64,000 nucleotides of DNA, taken from the NCBI GenBank assembly GCA_037903355.1, contig JBAJFE010000032.1, positions 124,001 to 188,000 on the forward strand, read 5' to 3'. The translations under genes were made by a program, and so were the position numbers. This document shows positions 37,070 to 46,724 of the stretch, piece after piece (the stretch's first letter is position 1; each line of letters begins with the position of its first letter). Source of the stretch: Trichuris trichiura. Taxonomy: Eukaryota > Nematoda > Enoplea > Trichinellida > Trichuridae. The notes beneath the pieces were generated by a model. That model had not been told where the DNA came from and ran no database searches. It saw only the letters and a program-made list of their open reading frames with translations.

Positions 37070-37560
37070 TATCAATCAGAACAAAGTGGCCACACCTACG
37101 AGATTAAGAGTGCTGCTTTTTCGCTACTTTGACGTAGTCTGTTCTTATACTTTGGTTTTGGCTTACGCTAGGACACAACGGGCGGCTATTCTGTTCTGCT
37201 ACTGCGTACGCTTAAGCAGAAATAAAAGGACACAATAGCCAGCAAGGCAGCGATAAAATAGCGTACTTTGCTCCATAGGCGTTGCCACTGTCGCTTTAAC
37301 GTTTGACGTCGACTTAGAATAGTCCAAACCAAGGAAAGTGAGGGTGAAGAACTTCGGAACAACTCAAATTATTTTGAATGAGTAGTTTCTTTGGAAAGTG
37401 TTTTTTCAAGTGATCAACTGCGTCAGCGCAACTCATGAACAGATGTAACGTTTTGCGCATTTGTCTTTTGGCGTTGTACGGAATGTCTAGGAAATGTTTT
37501 GAATATTATATATTCCATACATCGCCTATATATGCTGCACAGTGCCTGATTTCATAAAGT
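37070..37560. repeat. Dispersed foldback-type repeat, copy C (partial)
   Basis: Contains GGCCACACCTACGAG, GGCGGCTATTCTGTTCTGC, its inverted partner (ACACAATAGCCAGCAAGG) and the inverted CTCCATAGGCGTTGCCAC block near 37.28 kb, the same building blocks as copies A and B. Related fragments are also seen near 43.97-44.24 kb. Confidence 0.42.
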
Positions 37561-38230
37561 GCCTGTAACATGTGTATAGTATTAGGGCTACTGACTGATA
37601 ATGTGACAGCGTTAAAAAAGTATTTGTTCCTCGTGCATATCTTTACGCGGTTGCATTCCAGTGCGCAACATACTATCCCGTAGCCTGCGGTCCATTCTAA
37701 CTAGTGGTGCTTGCGTGGCTACCATAGGTTGCTGCTGTCAAAAATTACAGGCACGAAAATGAAGCATGAATAGAAGATTGAAACCAGGGCTTTTGCTCTA
37801 TGAGTGAACCGTGTGACCAGGCTGCTGTCTCTGAGCTTTTCTCGGCCCTTTAGCATCCCACCAAGTCGAAGAATTGAGATTCGTTCTTATGCTTAATTTA
37901 GCGTACTCGCCAGACTTTTCTCCCAGAGATAAGCACTTATTTAGGCGCCCAGAAACACACTAACCTGACCCTGCTCGAAAATAGCTTATTTCATTTTATT
38001 TGGCTCTATGAATTCCACTTTTTGTGGTGGCGGGATAAATTTTGTCTTGTTTCTGACGCGCTTTTGCAGCTCTTTTTTATTCTACTTAAAAGTCAGGATC
38101 CTAAGCTGACTTATGATGTTATGAAGTTTTGCTCGGATCCTCCCTAGAACATTCGAGCAGATTTAATAAAGCCCCTTTATCCGTAATGCGTACATTGCGC
38201 GAATAGCGTGTTTTTAGTAAGTATATATTA
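37561..38230. other. Intergenic DNA, nothing recognised
   Basis: No protein-like frame or repeat was recognised between repeat copy C and the foldback element at 38.23 kb. Confidence 0.4.
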
Positions 38231-38315
38231 ATTTTTTTTGAAAGCTTTTTTACGGTTTCAACCCGTTTTGTTTTCACATGAAGTTTATTTCTGTCATAAG
38301 TGTTGTACACGGAGC

Positions 38316-38344
38316 TTTCAGGTCCCATCTAGACCCGTCTTCAG
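38316..38344 (-). ncRNA. Hammerhead-like motif, left arm of foldback
   Basis: Minus strand: CTGAAGA, C, GGGTC, loop, GACCT (one wobble pair), GAAA, then GCTCCGTG. Same architecture as the motif of the Penelope-like element. Confidence 0.45.
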
Positions 38345-38681
38345 CGTGAAATAATGTCCGCCATCAGGCCGGTCTCCCTGGTCGCAAGCCCTTCCATCCG
38401 ACCAACTTTGGCCGGGGTCCGCAGCTGTCAGCTCTATCCTGTGCCGTTGAGCTTTGGCCCCACCTGGTCGGTCAGACGTCAGAACGAGCTCCCAACCGAC
38501 CTACCCCAACGGCGATGGAGCAATCAACCGTCGAGGTAGGTTGGTTGGGAGTTAGCTCTGACGTCTGACCGACCAGATGGGGCTAAAGCTCGACGGCTCA
38601 GTATAGAGCTGACAGCTGCTGACCCCGGACAGATGAGCTTGCGACCAGGGAGAGTGGCCCGACGGCGGACATTATTTCACG

Positions 38682-38710
38682 CTGAAGACGGGTCCAGATG
38701 GGACCCGAAA
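38682..38710 (+). ncRNA. Hammerhead-like motif, right arm of foldback
   Basis: Plus strand: CTGAAGA, C, GGGTCC, AGAT(G) loop, GGACCC, GAAA, then GCTCTGTG. The six-pair stem is longer than in the left arm. Confidence 0.48.
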
Positions 38711-38792
38711 GCTCTGTGTACAACGTCTACAGAAGTAAACGTTATGCGAAAACAAAACGGGTTGAAACCGTAAAACATTTTTCAAAAAGAAA

Positions 38793-40680
38793 TTTAAAAA
38801 ACCCGTTACGAATAGGAAAATAGAAAAAAAGCGTATATTGATATTTTTAAAAAGCATGGACGTTTGAAACAATCACAAAAATAGATTATGGTAAATTACA
38901 AAGAAAATTGCCCACAATGATTATAGCGAGGGTTGTTTTTTGTTTTAATCATCTCAATAATACGTGAGAAACTACTCGGGAATGTTGCGATGAAATAACT
39001 CGCACCTGGCAGAGAATCTGGTCCAAATGTTGGAATCGGCAAAGTATCTTACAGCTTTCAAAGTTCTCTGCTTCCCAAATCAATGACAACGATCCACTGA
39101 TAGCGAACGCCTTTTAGATGGAATTTATACATACTGCACAGCTATTTCTTGAATATTCATTGTATAGGCACACCTCTATGCATCACTGGAAAAGAACCAG
39201 TTAGTCGCGATAGCTTATCTCGCTCTAGCAATGAGACATCAGACGTAGTTAATGACCAAGCGAATCAGAAGAAAGAGCACCGCCGTGTCATAAACAGGCC
39301 GGAACAATGCATGACAATTTTAACGGTACAATGATTCTTAGGTGATTAGTTTGGTTGGCACCCCAGGGAGGCAGGCCTAGACGCAGTTTTCACTTTTGAT
39401 TTCAATTACGAACTGATTTACTTTAAACGGCGTAGGCAGAGTGCAGGGAAACTCAGGCACGGAGAGTTTACTATATATGTAATCAGCTGAAAATATTTTA
39501 TCGTTTAAGCCATGAATTATCTTAAAGCTGTAAGGTTTCTCTGCGGATAAAGCGGAGCAAACGTAACTAGCGTGTCCGACTATAAAATTTTATATACCAG
39601 TAAGGAAATAGCGTATATTTAATTACGTCATTGCGATATGCGCATTAAAGTGGTAAGCGATAGCCCGTTACCATGACTGCTAGAAGGTGAACGTAGCAGT
39701 GCTTGAATAGCAGAAGAGTCATTATCAGTTACGGCTAATCAAAGTTGCCCATTTGAATAATTTGTTATCCCATCGACTAATTGTAACTAACAGCCAGAGG
39801 GAGTTCGTTTCAATAGATAAGCGAAGGATTTTTCGTATGTGGTAGTTAAATAATTACGGAATGCTTACAGTCGATCAATTAACATGAAAAGACGTCTCTG
39901 AAAATAACTTAAATGCAGCTGCGCACCGCTGTAGATGCGGTAACTGCATGGGTCAGGCACTGCTCTAAACTTTGACCACTTCTCTGTAATGGATGGAATA
40001 TATTATCTTAAGTAAATCTTTTTACCCGCCACCTTGTTTCATTCCAAATATGGAGACCGTTAATCGTTCTGACATCTCAAGTATTAATATAAACATACTG
40101 TTAAGCTAAGTATGTTATCGTCAATCGTAGTTGTTCACAGTTCACTGGCCAGCCATTGACTGCTTCACCAAGACACTTATTTTCCCATATTTGAAGAAGT
40201 TAAATCACCGTAAGGGCTATTTTTATCCTTTGTAGTTAAAGTGCAGCAAAAGCGAACGATTAATTCGATGAACTTACTTGTCTTCAAAGTTTTGCAATAC
40301 AGACGTGAAAGCGTTGTAAGAGCGTTGGAGTAAAGTAGTTAGCCTGGAAAAGCAGAACTGACTTCCTGCGGTCAGTTTCGCGCGTTCGAAAGATCATTGG
40401 CCGTCAGCACAAAGGGGTCCATTAGGCACTCATGACTGCAAGTGAAACTACGAGGAAAAGAGCATGCTCGAACAGGCGCAGTCGGAATTTTCTCCCCGTC
40501 CCACAAAAGCTGACAGATTAATTTATGCCGGCAACTATAAGGCAAAGAATGCTATTTAATTTCTGAAACACCAGCTGTGAATTAGCAATTTTCCGAACGA
40601 ACAAAACTGAGGCCGCTCAAGACTAACCGCTTGCTGAAGCGCTGAGCTAACATGTGCGGCGTAGCGGAATGGGTGCGCAT
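38793..40680. other. Intergenic region downstream of the C92-type gene
   Basis: No open frame above 66 codons and no recognised repeat. Includes the expected 3' UTR of the minus-strand gene ending at 40681. Confidence 0.45.
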
Positions 40681-41488
40681 TCAGTTGTACCAAAATTCTA
40701 GCATATCGATCATTTTTTCCAGCGAACCGATGTCGTAAACTATTTCGGAAAATATTTCTTGCAAATTTGTAGACTTTATCAAACGAGAAGGATGTGAACC
40801 ATAACCATTAATTGGGACGGGTAATCCTCGCTGGGCAAAGTATTCTACCCAGTAGGAGTTCAACGTTCCGTTTTCTAAATTGAAGTTCAGCGGTTGGACC
40901 GCGAACACTGGGCTACCAGTTGCCCATTCGTAAGACTTTCTAACGAGCTGACAGCTGTAGTATGCCTCACTTCCCACTGAGTTGGTACAAGATTCACTGA
41001 ATATGTCATTGTAAGCAGCGCCGACTTTATTTTCAGCCCAGCTTGCCGCTTCGTCTTTGGTCATGCGACTTTGGTCTGTTACCCTCATGGCTGTCACGCG
41101 AATTATGCGGCTGTCATTAATAAGTTGTTTTGCATAATTTTCCATTTGATCGATAGTGACACCGTCCGATGGGTTTGAGTGAACAATTCTATGGCTGCTC
41201 AACAGAACAGAGACTTGGAATGCAGCCATTTCATTTCCTGCACTTTCGATTACCGCCTTTTGAAAGGAGCTTGCACCGGATTGATCTTTTATCGGTCTAC
41301 TCCAGAAGATGAGGTCACCTCGGTTCAATGATAAATTGCCTGCAAAGTTTACTCTTCAATTATTGCCGAATAGCTTGCGTTATTTATTAGTTTATGATGC
41401 ACCACAGCTACTATTGCTTACCTGCATTGGCAAAGAGGCGAACGTCAAGCAGGCATAGAAGCACTGTGAGTAGGGCGGCAGCAGACAT
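40681..41488 (-). CDS. Secreted YiiX/YebB-like (C92) permuted papain-fold protein
   Basis: Two exons (41422-41488 and 40681-41339) join across an 82-nt intron in frame, giving 241 aa. Exon 1 is a signal peptide (SAAALLTVLLCLLDVRLFANA). The mature part opens with NRGDLIFWS, the GDLIF motif of the permuted papain-like YaeF/YiiX amidases. The later blocks are ENKVGAAYNDIF (the lG-xpYN motif), YYSCQLVRKSYEW with the expected nucleophile Cys, and SHPSRLIKS at the end. The His that normally follows GDLIF (S-H-V-G-I type) is replaced: the segment reads AAFQVSVLL. So the enzyme may be inactive, or another His (SSHRIVHS) may serve. The family is mainly bacterial, and the intron and signal peptide show the gene is domesticated. 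A secreted hydrolase-like role at the host or gut interface is inference. Confidence 0.78.
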
Positions 41489-42655
41489 TCTGTTTTTAAA
41501 ATAGGATTCCTGCAAAGAAAGCAACAATCGCAACTTGGCCATTTCCCGTTTGGAATGCAACTATTATACATTCATAAAAATGGCTCTCTCTTTTATCCGT
41601 ATGTAAGACGAGTATAAATTTCGAAAAGCGGATGAGACTTCATTACACTACTCGCCGTCTATCCTTGTGAATTACCTACATGTCGTGGACGCAGGCGTGC
41701 TGCCAGTAAGGAGCATAAGCATTAATTATATGTGCATATCAAAAAGGATAAGGACTCAGACCTGTTCCAGCTGCTGCTTTGAAAAGCGCGAAGGCTGAAA
41801 GTCGAATGAAATTTTAAAGCAAAGCACGCAGTGAAGGGAGAAAGGCTTAAACTTTTATCCTTGCTACGGGGACTTTCGAGACAAGGAAGTTGAACTGCAA
41901 CCAACTCCACCGGTGCGCGTACAAAAGCAATCCTTGTCAGCTGGCAATGATAGATACAAGAGCGGTTTTATTTCCCGGTTATGTAAAGCGCGCCGTGCAT
42001 AGTGACAGGGGACTGGCAACCTGTTTGAATCGCTTGAACTTTAAATAATATGATGTATAGATAAATCCTGTCTGCTTTCCTGCATTAGCCAGAAAGCATC
42101 GGGAAGTGCTTACTTCGAAATGGATGACCTGAACGCTGGAAGTGAATTCCTGCGTAAACGTTTCTATTAGCACTAATAAAAACGCTATGAGCGCTACGTT
42201 AGACGTGGGCATATGGCATATAGCACGTGAGGTTCTATACAAAAACTAGAATTTCACCGGAAACACGGTAGCGCATTTGAATTATTAACATAATGAATTT
42301 TTCAGGTTATTATTGGAAAGCTTTTCCAGCTTGAGGTAACAGTAGTATTTCGGAAGCTGCTTGGCCGAATTCTATTAATAGATCGTTCGTACACAAATGT
42401 AATAGTAACTTGAGAATTTACATTGAAATATCTGCAACACAAAGCTGTTGCTTCTTCATAACTATGACACATTTGGCGCCAGCAGAAATGACTTCAAATT
42501 TTCAATTATGCTGGAAGGCTAAAACCGCGCAAGCCCACGGATAAGCATTTTTGAGTTTACTGTAGGATGATGCAGTTTACATCTTGAATTTCAAGTTTTT
42601 TAAAGATGTATTTTGGTATAAAAAAAAATTTTGCATCTTTTGCAAGCTGTAAGTG
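41489..42655. other. Intergenic region, no gene supported
   Basis: Promoter side of the minus-strand C92-type gene, followed by AT-rich DNA with frames no longer than 87 codons. No recognised element. Confidence 0.42.
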
Positions 42656-42906
42656 AAAATTGACGTTCATTTTAAACGTCAATCCGCGGAGCTTTCGGGC
42701 CTCATCTGGGCCCGTCATCAGCGCTAAGTGCGCCGCCCGTCGGATCAGTCATTATGTTAGCAAGCCGCTCCGTCCGACCGACCTTGGCGGGGACCTCAGC
42801 CGTCAGCTCTATCTTGACCCGTCGGGCCTTGGTCACACCTAGTCAGTCAGACTTTGCAGCGAGCACCCAACTGACCTTCCACGACGGCGGCAGCACTAAC
42901 AATGAG
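42656..42906 (-). mobile_element. Single-arm relative of the 38.3-kb foldback element
   Basis: About 220 bp are collinear with the left arm of the 38.23-38.79 kb element: CGGAGCTTTCGGG, CATCTGGGCCCGTC, GTCCGACCGACCTTGGC, TCAGCTCTATC, CAGTCAGAC and CCAACTGACC-type blocks occur in the same order. The hammerhead-like motif is at 42693-42721 on the minus strand. The second arm is absent or replaced by other repeats. Confidence 0.62.
42693..42721 (-). ncRNA. Hammerhead-like motif in 42.7-kb element
   Basis: Minus strand: CTGATGA, C, GGGCC, CAGATGA loop, GGCCC, GAAA, then GCTCCG. The stem differs from the other copies on both strands (GGGCC/GGCCC), preserving pairing. Confidence 0.5.
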
Positions 42907-42930
42907 AAACAATGAGCATACAAACGATAT

Positions 42931-42955
42931 ACCCGTCTGTTTTAAACAGACGGGT
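42931..42955. repeat. Short perfect palindrome
   Basis: ACCCGTCTGTTT directly followed by its inverted copy AAACAGACGGGT around a single base. It lies between two larger foldback elements. Confidence 0.5.
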
Positions 42956-43038
42956 TTTAAACTTTCTTCTTTCCAGGTCTTTACCTTCTTTCTTCTCAGC
43001 CACTCGTTGCCCTCTTTGTTGTCCGTGCCCGCACACAC

Positions 43039-43220
43039 ATATTGAGTCTTCTTTTTTTCTCTCCTTGGTAAGGGGTGCGTTATTCAGAATAAAAAAATTT
43101 TGCGGCTTTGCTACCCGTTCGTTAAAAAACGTTTATTTCCAAACGTTTAACCCGCAGAGCTTTTTTTATTCTGAATAACGCACCCGTTAGCAAGGAGAGA
43201 AAAAAAGATGACTCAAATAT
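43039..43220. mobile_element. Foldback MITE, about 182 bp
   Basis: Arms of about 72 bp (43039-43110 and 43149-43220) are inverted copies with few mismatches, both containing TCTTTTTTTCTCTCCTTG and GGTGCGTTATTCAGAATAA. The spacer contains a second small inverted motif (AAACGTTT). No coding capacity. Classic miniature foldback layout. Confidence 0.75.
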
Positions 43221-44429
43221 ATTTTGGTATCTTCTGTCCGTAATGTTTAAAAAATATTAATACGAGTGAAAAGAAACATGCTTAATCCAAATATGTACCC
43301 TCAGATTCAAAAATGTTACGCCAACGCAGCGTGAGACCAAAACGTTTTTTTTGAAAAAGTTTTGGGGCTCTTTTTTAGTGCTGAGTACTGTATTGGCGGG
43401 AAGTCGACTGAATAACCCATGAGTTCAACACCCTGCCGATGTAACTATTGAATAGTTTTCAATTCACTGAGCAGGTGTGCATTCTCGCTGACCAGTGTAG
43501 GCTGCTTTCTTGCGGCAGGTCTTGGCCTAATTTGCCTTGGTATCAGGTTCATTTTTTTAAGTTTAGCAAAGCAGGCAGCCACTGCCATTGTTAGCCTAAG
43601 AGGGACAGTCCACCAAACTGCCTACAAAACATTTCGCTTGGGAACGTCTAGTTTTCGCATATGATGATCAGTCGTATAAAATCAGCCACACCCAACCAAT
43701 TTACCGCCGAGGCAAAAAGATAAATAACTTTCTAGGACTGCACAGACTTCCACTCTAATAACTGTTAAGTGGAATTACTGTTTATCGATGAATCTTTGAG
43801 TAAAGTTTACCATCATCTGCGCCTTGCTTTGCGACGTTACTGCGTTTCTTGTAGCATCACAAATGGCCCACCGTCATCGCGAAATGAAGGTTCCTTTCCA
43901 GAAAATGCTGCAAACCTTGTTATGCAAAGCATACCTGGCATCCTGCTCTGCCCACGCCTCCGCGTAAACCAAATAAAATTCTTGTCTCGAGGTTTAGAGT
44001 AAGGCAAGGGCAGAATGGGATGACTAGCAAGTCCGCAGCAAGACGCTGGTGGGCTACAGTAGGCTTTTGCTCGCGGTCATTCTGTTCTGCTTCTACCTAA
44101 GCCAATGCCAAAATATAATCCTTACGTTTAGGCTTAAGCTTAGATTAGTATGGGAAAAACGCTTGTTGTGTTTGCCAATGGGAGCAGACCAGATTGCTCG
44201 GCACGTTTTCAAAAATGAATCTGCGTTTCGTTTACAGCGGTAGTTCGTTGGAGGATCTAGGAGGCCTGTCTCGTATTTGTTATTTTTTGCTGAAAACGGG
44301 GCTTGAATAATGCCAAAAGCTCCGGGCAATCACCTTTTTTCTTTTGCACTATTGCACACTTTTAGCATTGTAGACATTGCGTCGAGTAGGTAGGCGCAAA
44401 TGTATGACGAACACAACTAAACACGGCAA
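43221..44429. other. Repeat-derived intergenic DNA
   Basis: Includes fragments (43.97-44.24 kb) of the dispersed repeat with GGGCAGAATGGGATGACTAG and CATTCTGTTCTGCTTCTACC blocks. No gene supported; the hydrophobic start of the frame at 44049 lies inside this repeat and is discounted. Confidence 0.4.
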
Positions 44430-44705
44430 ACGGATCTAGTCTGAATTCGGCCCTCCGTCGGCTGAGGCGGTAAGTTCAAACGGTAATGCGCGACGATATT
44501 GCGTACTGAAATGTGATTAGCCTAGCGTGATTAGTGAATGCAGGAGGTTATTGACCCATAAACCTTATGTTTAAACTTAGACTTAGGCTAGAGCAGGAGA
44601 AGATGATCTGCAAACGTATTGTCCTATTGCTCCTTAATCTGCTTAGACCTCTTTTGAAGTTACCGCCTCAGCCGACGGAGGGCTGAATTCGGACTAGACC
44701 TCGGA
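44430..44705. mobile_element. Foldback element, about 275 bp
   Basis: Two inverted arms of about 50 bp, 44431-44482 and 44653-44704, share CCCTCCGTCGGCTGAGGCGG exactly and GAATTC nearby. The spacer contains CTTAGACTTAGGCTAGAGCAGGA-type sequence related to the dispersed repeat. Target-site duplication not evident. Confidence 0.7.
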
Positions 44706-44780
44706 AAACATTTATTTTTTCATGATTCATTTGCTCATCATCGCCTTACTCAGGTATGTATACGTTTTTTTGTCATTCAG

Positions 44781-45101
44781 AAATCGGTGCCTCCAGTCTA
44801 TATGACAATGATCCTGCGTAGATCGGTTGGAAATCTTACGGAGCTGTCAACCAAATGCGCTGGGGGTGCCCGGCTGACAGCCGAATGCAGCATTCGACAA
44901 AGGCTCGGCAGATGTCCCAGCGAAAGCCTTGTGCAGCTATACCTCGAAGAACTCAGCGCGAATTCAGAAGAATTGGACGCAGGCGCTGCCTATGCGAACA
45001 GAATGAGGTGGGACCAGTCGTTCTGCCAAAATCATGGCGTGCGCTGTCTTCGCTGGAGCTACGAAATTAGTGATAAAACCCATCTAATTTTGAGAGTTTA
45101 A
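44781..45101 (+). CDS. Exon-like ORF of unknown function
   Basis: An acceptor-like GTCATTCAG precedes an open frame of about 106 codons ending in TAA, with coding-like composition and four Cys (KCAGGARLTAEC, FCQNHGVRC). A good donor-like GGTGAGTT lies just after the stop. It could be a 5' exon or upstream ORF of the ZMYND11-like transcript, whose next exon appears to start at about 45335, or the end of a separate gene. No homologue recognised. Confidence 0.3.
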   Translation, partial: KSVPPVYMTMILRRSVGNLTELSTKCAGGARLTAECSIRQRLGRCPSESLVQLYLEELSANSEELDAGAAYANRMRWDQSFCQNHGVRCLRWSYEISDKTHLILRV

Positions 45102-45368
45102 AGGGTGAGTTCAAAAAGCGTATGATAGATCCTGATTGACGCAACTGAATTTCGGTAAAACGAATTGATCTCGCTTTAGTGCACACTTTCTTAAGTGAAC
45201 TTGATTATCAGTAACAAAAGCTTCAGGCAGCTCGGTTGATTTAGTTATTTGATAAGTAGGTTACTGCGCTGTCATTACGAAAGTTCTCAGTTAGTGAGGT
45301 GCGTGTCTGAATGCAAGGTGACTTGTGATTTTCAGGGCGTGTGCTGCTCTTTGGGAGCGCCAACTCGA

Positions 45369-46724
45369 ATGAAAACGTATTCGTTTGTAAGCTCGGTTCC
45401 TCCGAAAACGGTGAGTCAGCTTTGGACTCTTGTCAACCATATACGATGTTGCAATGGGACTGCAACGCTGGATGTTATTGTTCGCAAAGCTGAAGGGACG
45501 TTTGGATGGACGCGTAAGGATACCATCAGCTATGTAGAAGAGTGTGTCGCCTGTCATCTGTTGTTACGAGCTTCGGATAGAGTGAAGAATGGTAATTTCT
45601 ATAGTATCCCCGTGCTGCTCGAAGTACGTGGGTTCTACTTGGGTGATCAGAGTCAGTTCTATGCTTGACAGGAGGTTATGGAGAAGGATATATATTGTTT
45701 TAATTGTCACCAGCTTGGCAATGTTCGCAACTGTACCAGTTGCTTCCGAGCGTTTCACACCGAATGTCTCCCGGAAAACTTTTCCTCTGCCGGAATGCTT
45801 CTGCTTTGCCCGTCTTGTCAGGTGCTGTTATATTGTTTGGAAAAAGTTTCCAACCCTATTTCCCGCCGTTTAGACCCATCTTTGGGAGCTGAACTGCGAG
45901 ATTAAACCGTTGATCAAACTTTTAAAACCCACTCTTGATTCGCTTAGCAAAAAGGCGGGAAGTTTGTTTTATCATTGTTTTTTAAAATTTATATTCGCAT
46001 TTTAGGCAGGCTGCAAGTTGATGAACATCCCCGGCCGCTGCTCAGGGATTGTTCGAATAAGTCCATGTCGCAACCTTTTTGTCTTTATTGCCCATCACAT
46101 GGACTTAAGCATAATAAGCATGAAATTGGAGAACGGCCTTTACTGGAAACTCTGCGAATTCCTAAGCGACGTCGAGATTATGGTGCATAATGTGAGCATC
46201 ATTTACGGATGTTAGCAGACATGCTTGAAAAGCGCCGTCTTAAGAGCACTTTTTTTTAGGTAACAGTGATATGACAAAAACAGCTGAGAGAACTTTTGAA
46301 GAGGCAAAAGCTGCAGTAAATTGACATATGTTGTACAATGCAATGTTTATGTACTTTTTAACTTAAGACCTCGGCTTGGGACTCCGGAAACATGATCGAT
46401 CGTGGTTATTTGAAAAATGCAACTGCTGGCTTGATGTTGACGCGCAAAAGGAAACGGGGGTCGTTTAAACGGAAGGGATCAAGTAAGAGTGAAACCGGCG
46501 AACAGCCAACCGGATCGGTAAAACGCGGTTTCCAGGTAAACTGGCGACTGTTCCTTAGTCAGTGTTATCCGTTTTCAGAGCGTCCGTGGCAAGCGCAGTT
46601 GCAGGGCTTGATGGAAACGTTTACATTTTCAAAAGAGAAACGTCAGAAGCTTATTGCTGAAACTGTTAAAGTAATGGGTATGTTGATTCCATTTCCAATC
46701 GTTGCAGCTTACCGCCGGCAGTGA
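45369..46724 (+). CDS. ZMYND11/BS69-like chromatin reader (winged helix-PHD-bromodomain)
   Basis: Exons: 45369-45623, 45672-45821, 46006-46210, 46260-46315, 46368-46724; all join in frame (340 aa). An untranslated start of the first exon is suggested by an acceptor (TGATTTTCAG, ending 45334). Domain order matches ZMYND11: an N-terminal winged-helix region (TVSQLWTLVNHIRC ... GTFGWTRKDTISYVEE); a PHD finger (YCFNCHQLGNVRNC-TSC ... FHTECL ... LLCPSC); then a bromodomain remnant (HHMDLSIISMKLENG ... VEIMVHNVSIIYG). The tail is very basic (TRKRKRGSFKRK), then FTFSKEKRQKLIAETVKVM. ZMYND11 proteins bind histone H3 tails and repress elongation. Here the PWWP domain is absent and a normal MYND finger is not seen. 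The C-terminal exon structure is the least certain part. Confidence 0.8.

Larger units (their letters stand above)
38232..38792. mobile_element. Large foldback element carrying two hammerhead-like motifs
   Basis: Two arms of roughly 275 bp face each other around 38.52 kb, with about 80-90 percent identity by eye. Shared blocks, inverted, include GGTTTCAACCCGTTTTGTTT, GTGTACA, the GGGTC hairpin, GACGTCTGACCGACCAG-like and CCAACCGACCTACC-like segments. Each arm contains CTGAAGA, C, a GC-rich stem, then GAAA (38316-38344 on minus; 38682-38710 on plus). No protein is encoded. A single-arm relative lies at 42.66-42.91 kb. It resembles a non-autonomous element derived from a hammerhead-bearing retroelement, inserted as a head-to-head dimer. 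Confidence 0.72.

Noticed and set aside
42931..43220. CRISPR-like series of palindromes
   Set aside because: No regularly spaced direct repeats or unique spacers; these are foldback transposons in eukaryotic DNA.
43370..43450. Possible tRNA (GAGTTCAAC-like B-box)
   Set aside because: No acceptor stem or anticodon arm can be folded around it.
44049..44243. Frame starting with a hydrophobic, signal-like stretch
   Set aside because: It lies in a fragment of the dispersed repeat and has no supporting structure after the first 20 residues.
45822..45905. Read-through end of the PHD exon (VLLYCLEKVSNP...)
   Set aside because: A good donor (CAG/GTGCTG) in phase with the bromodomain exon at 46006 gives a better family match; the read-through stops soon after.
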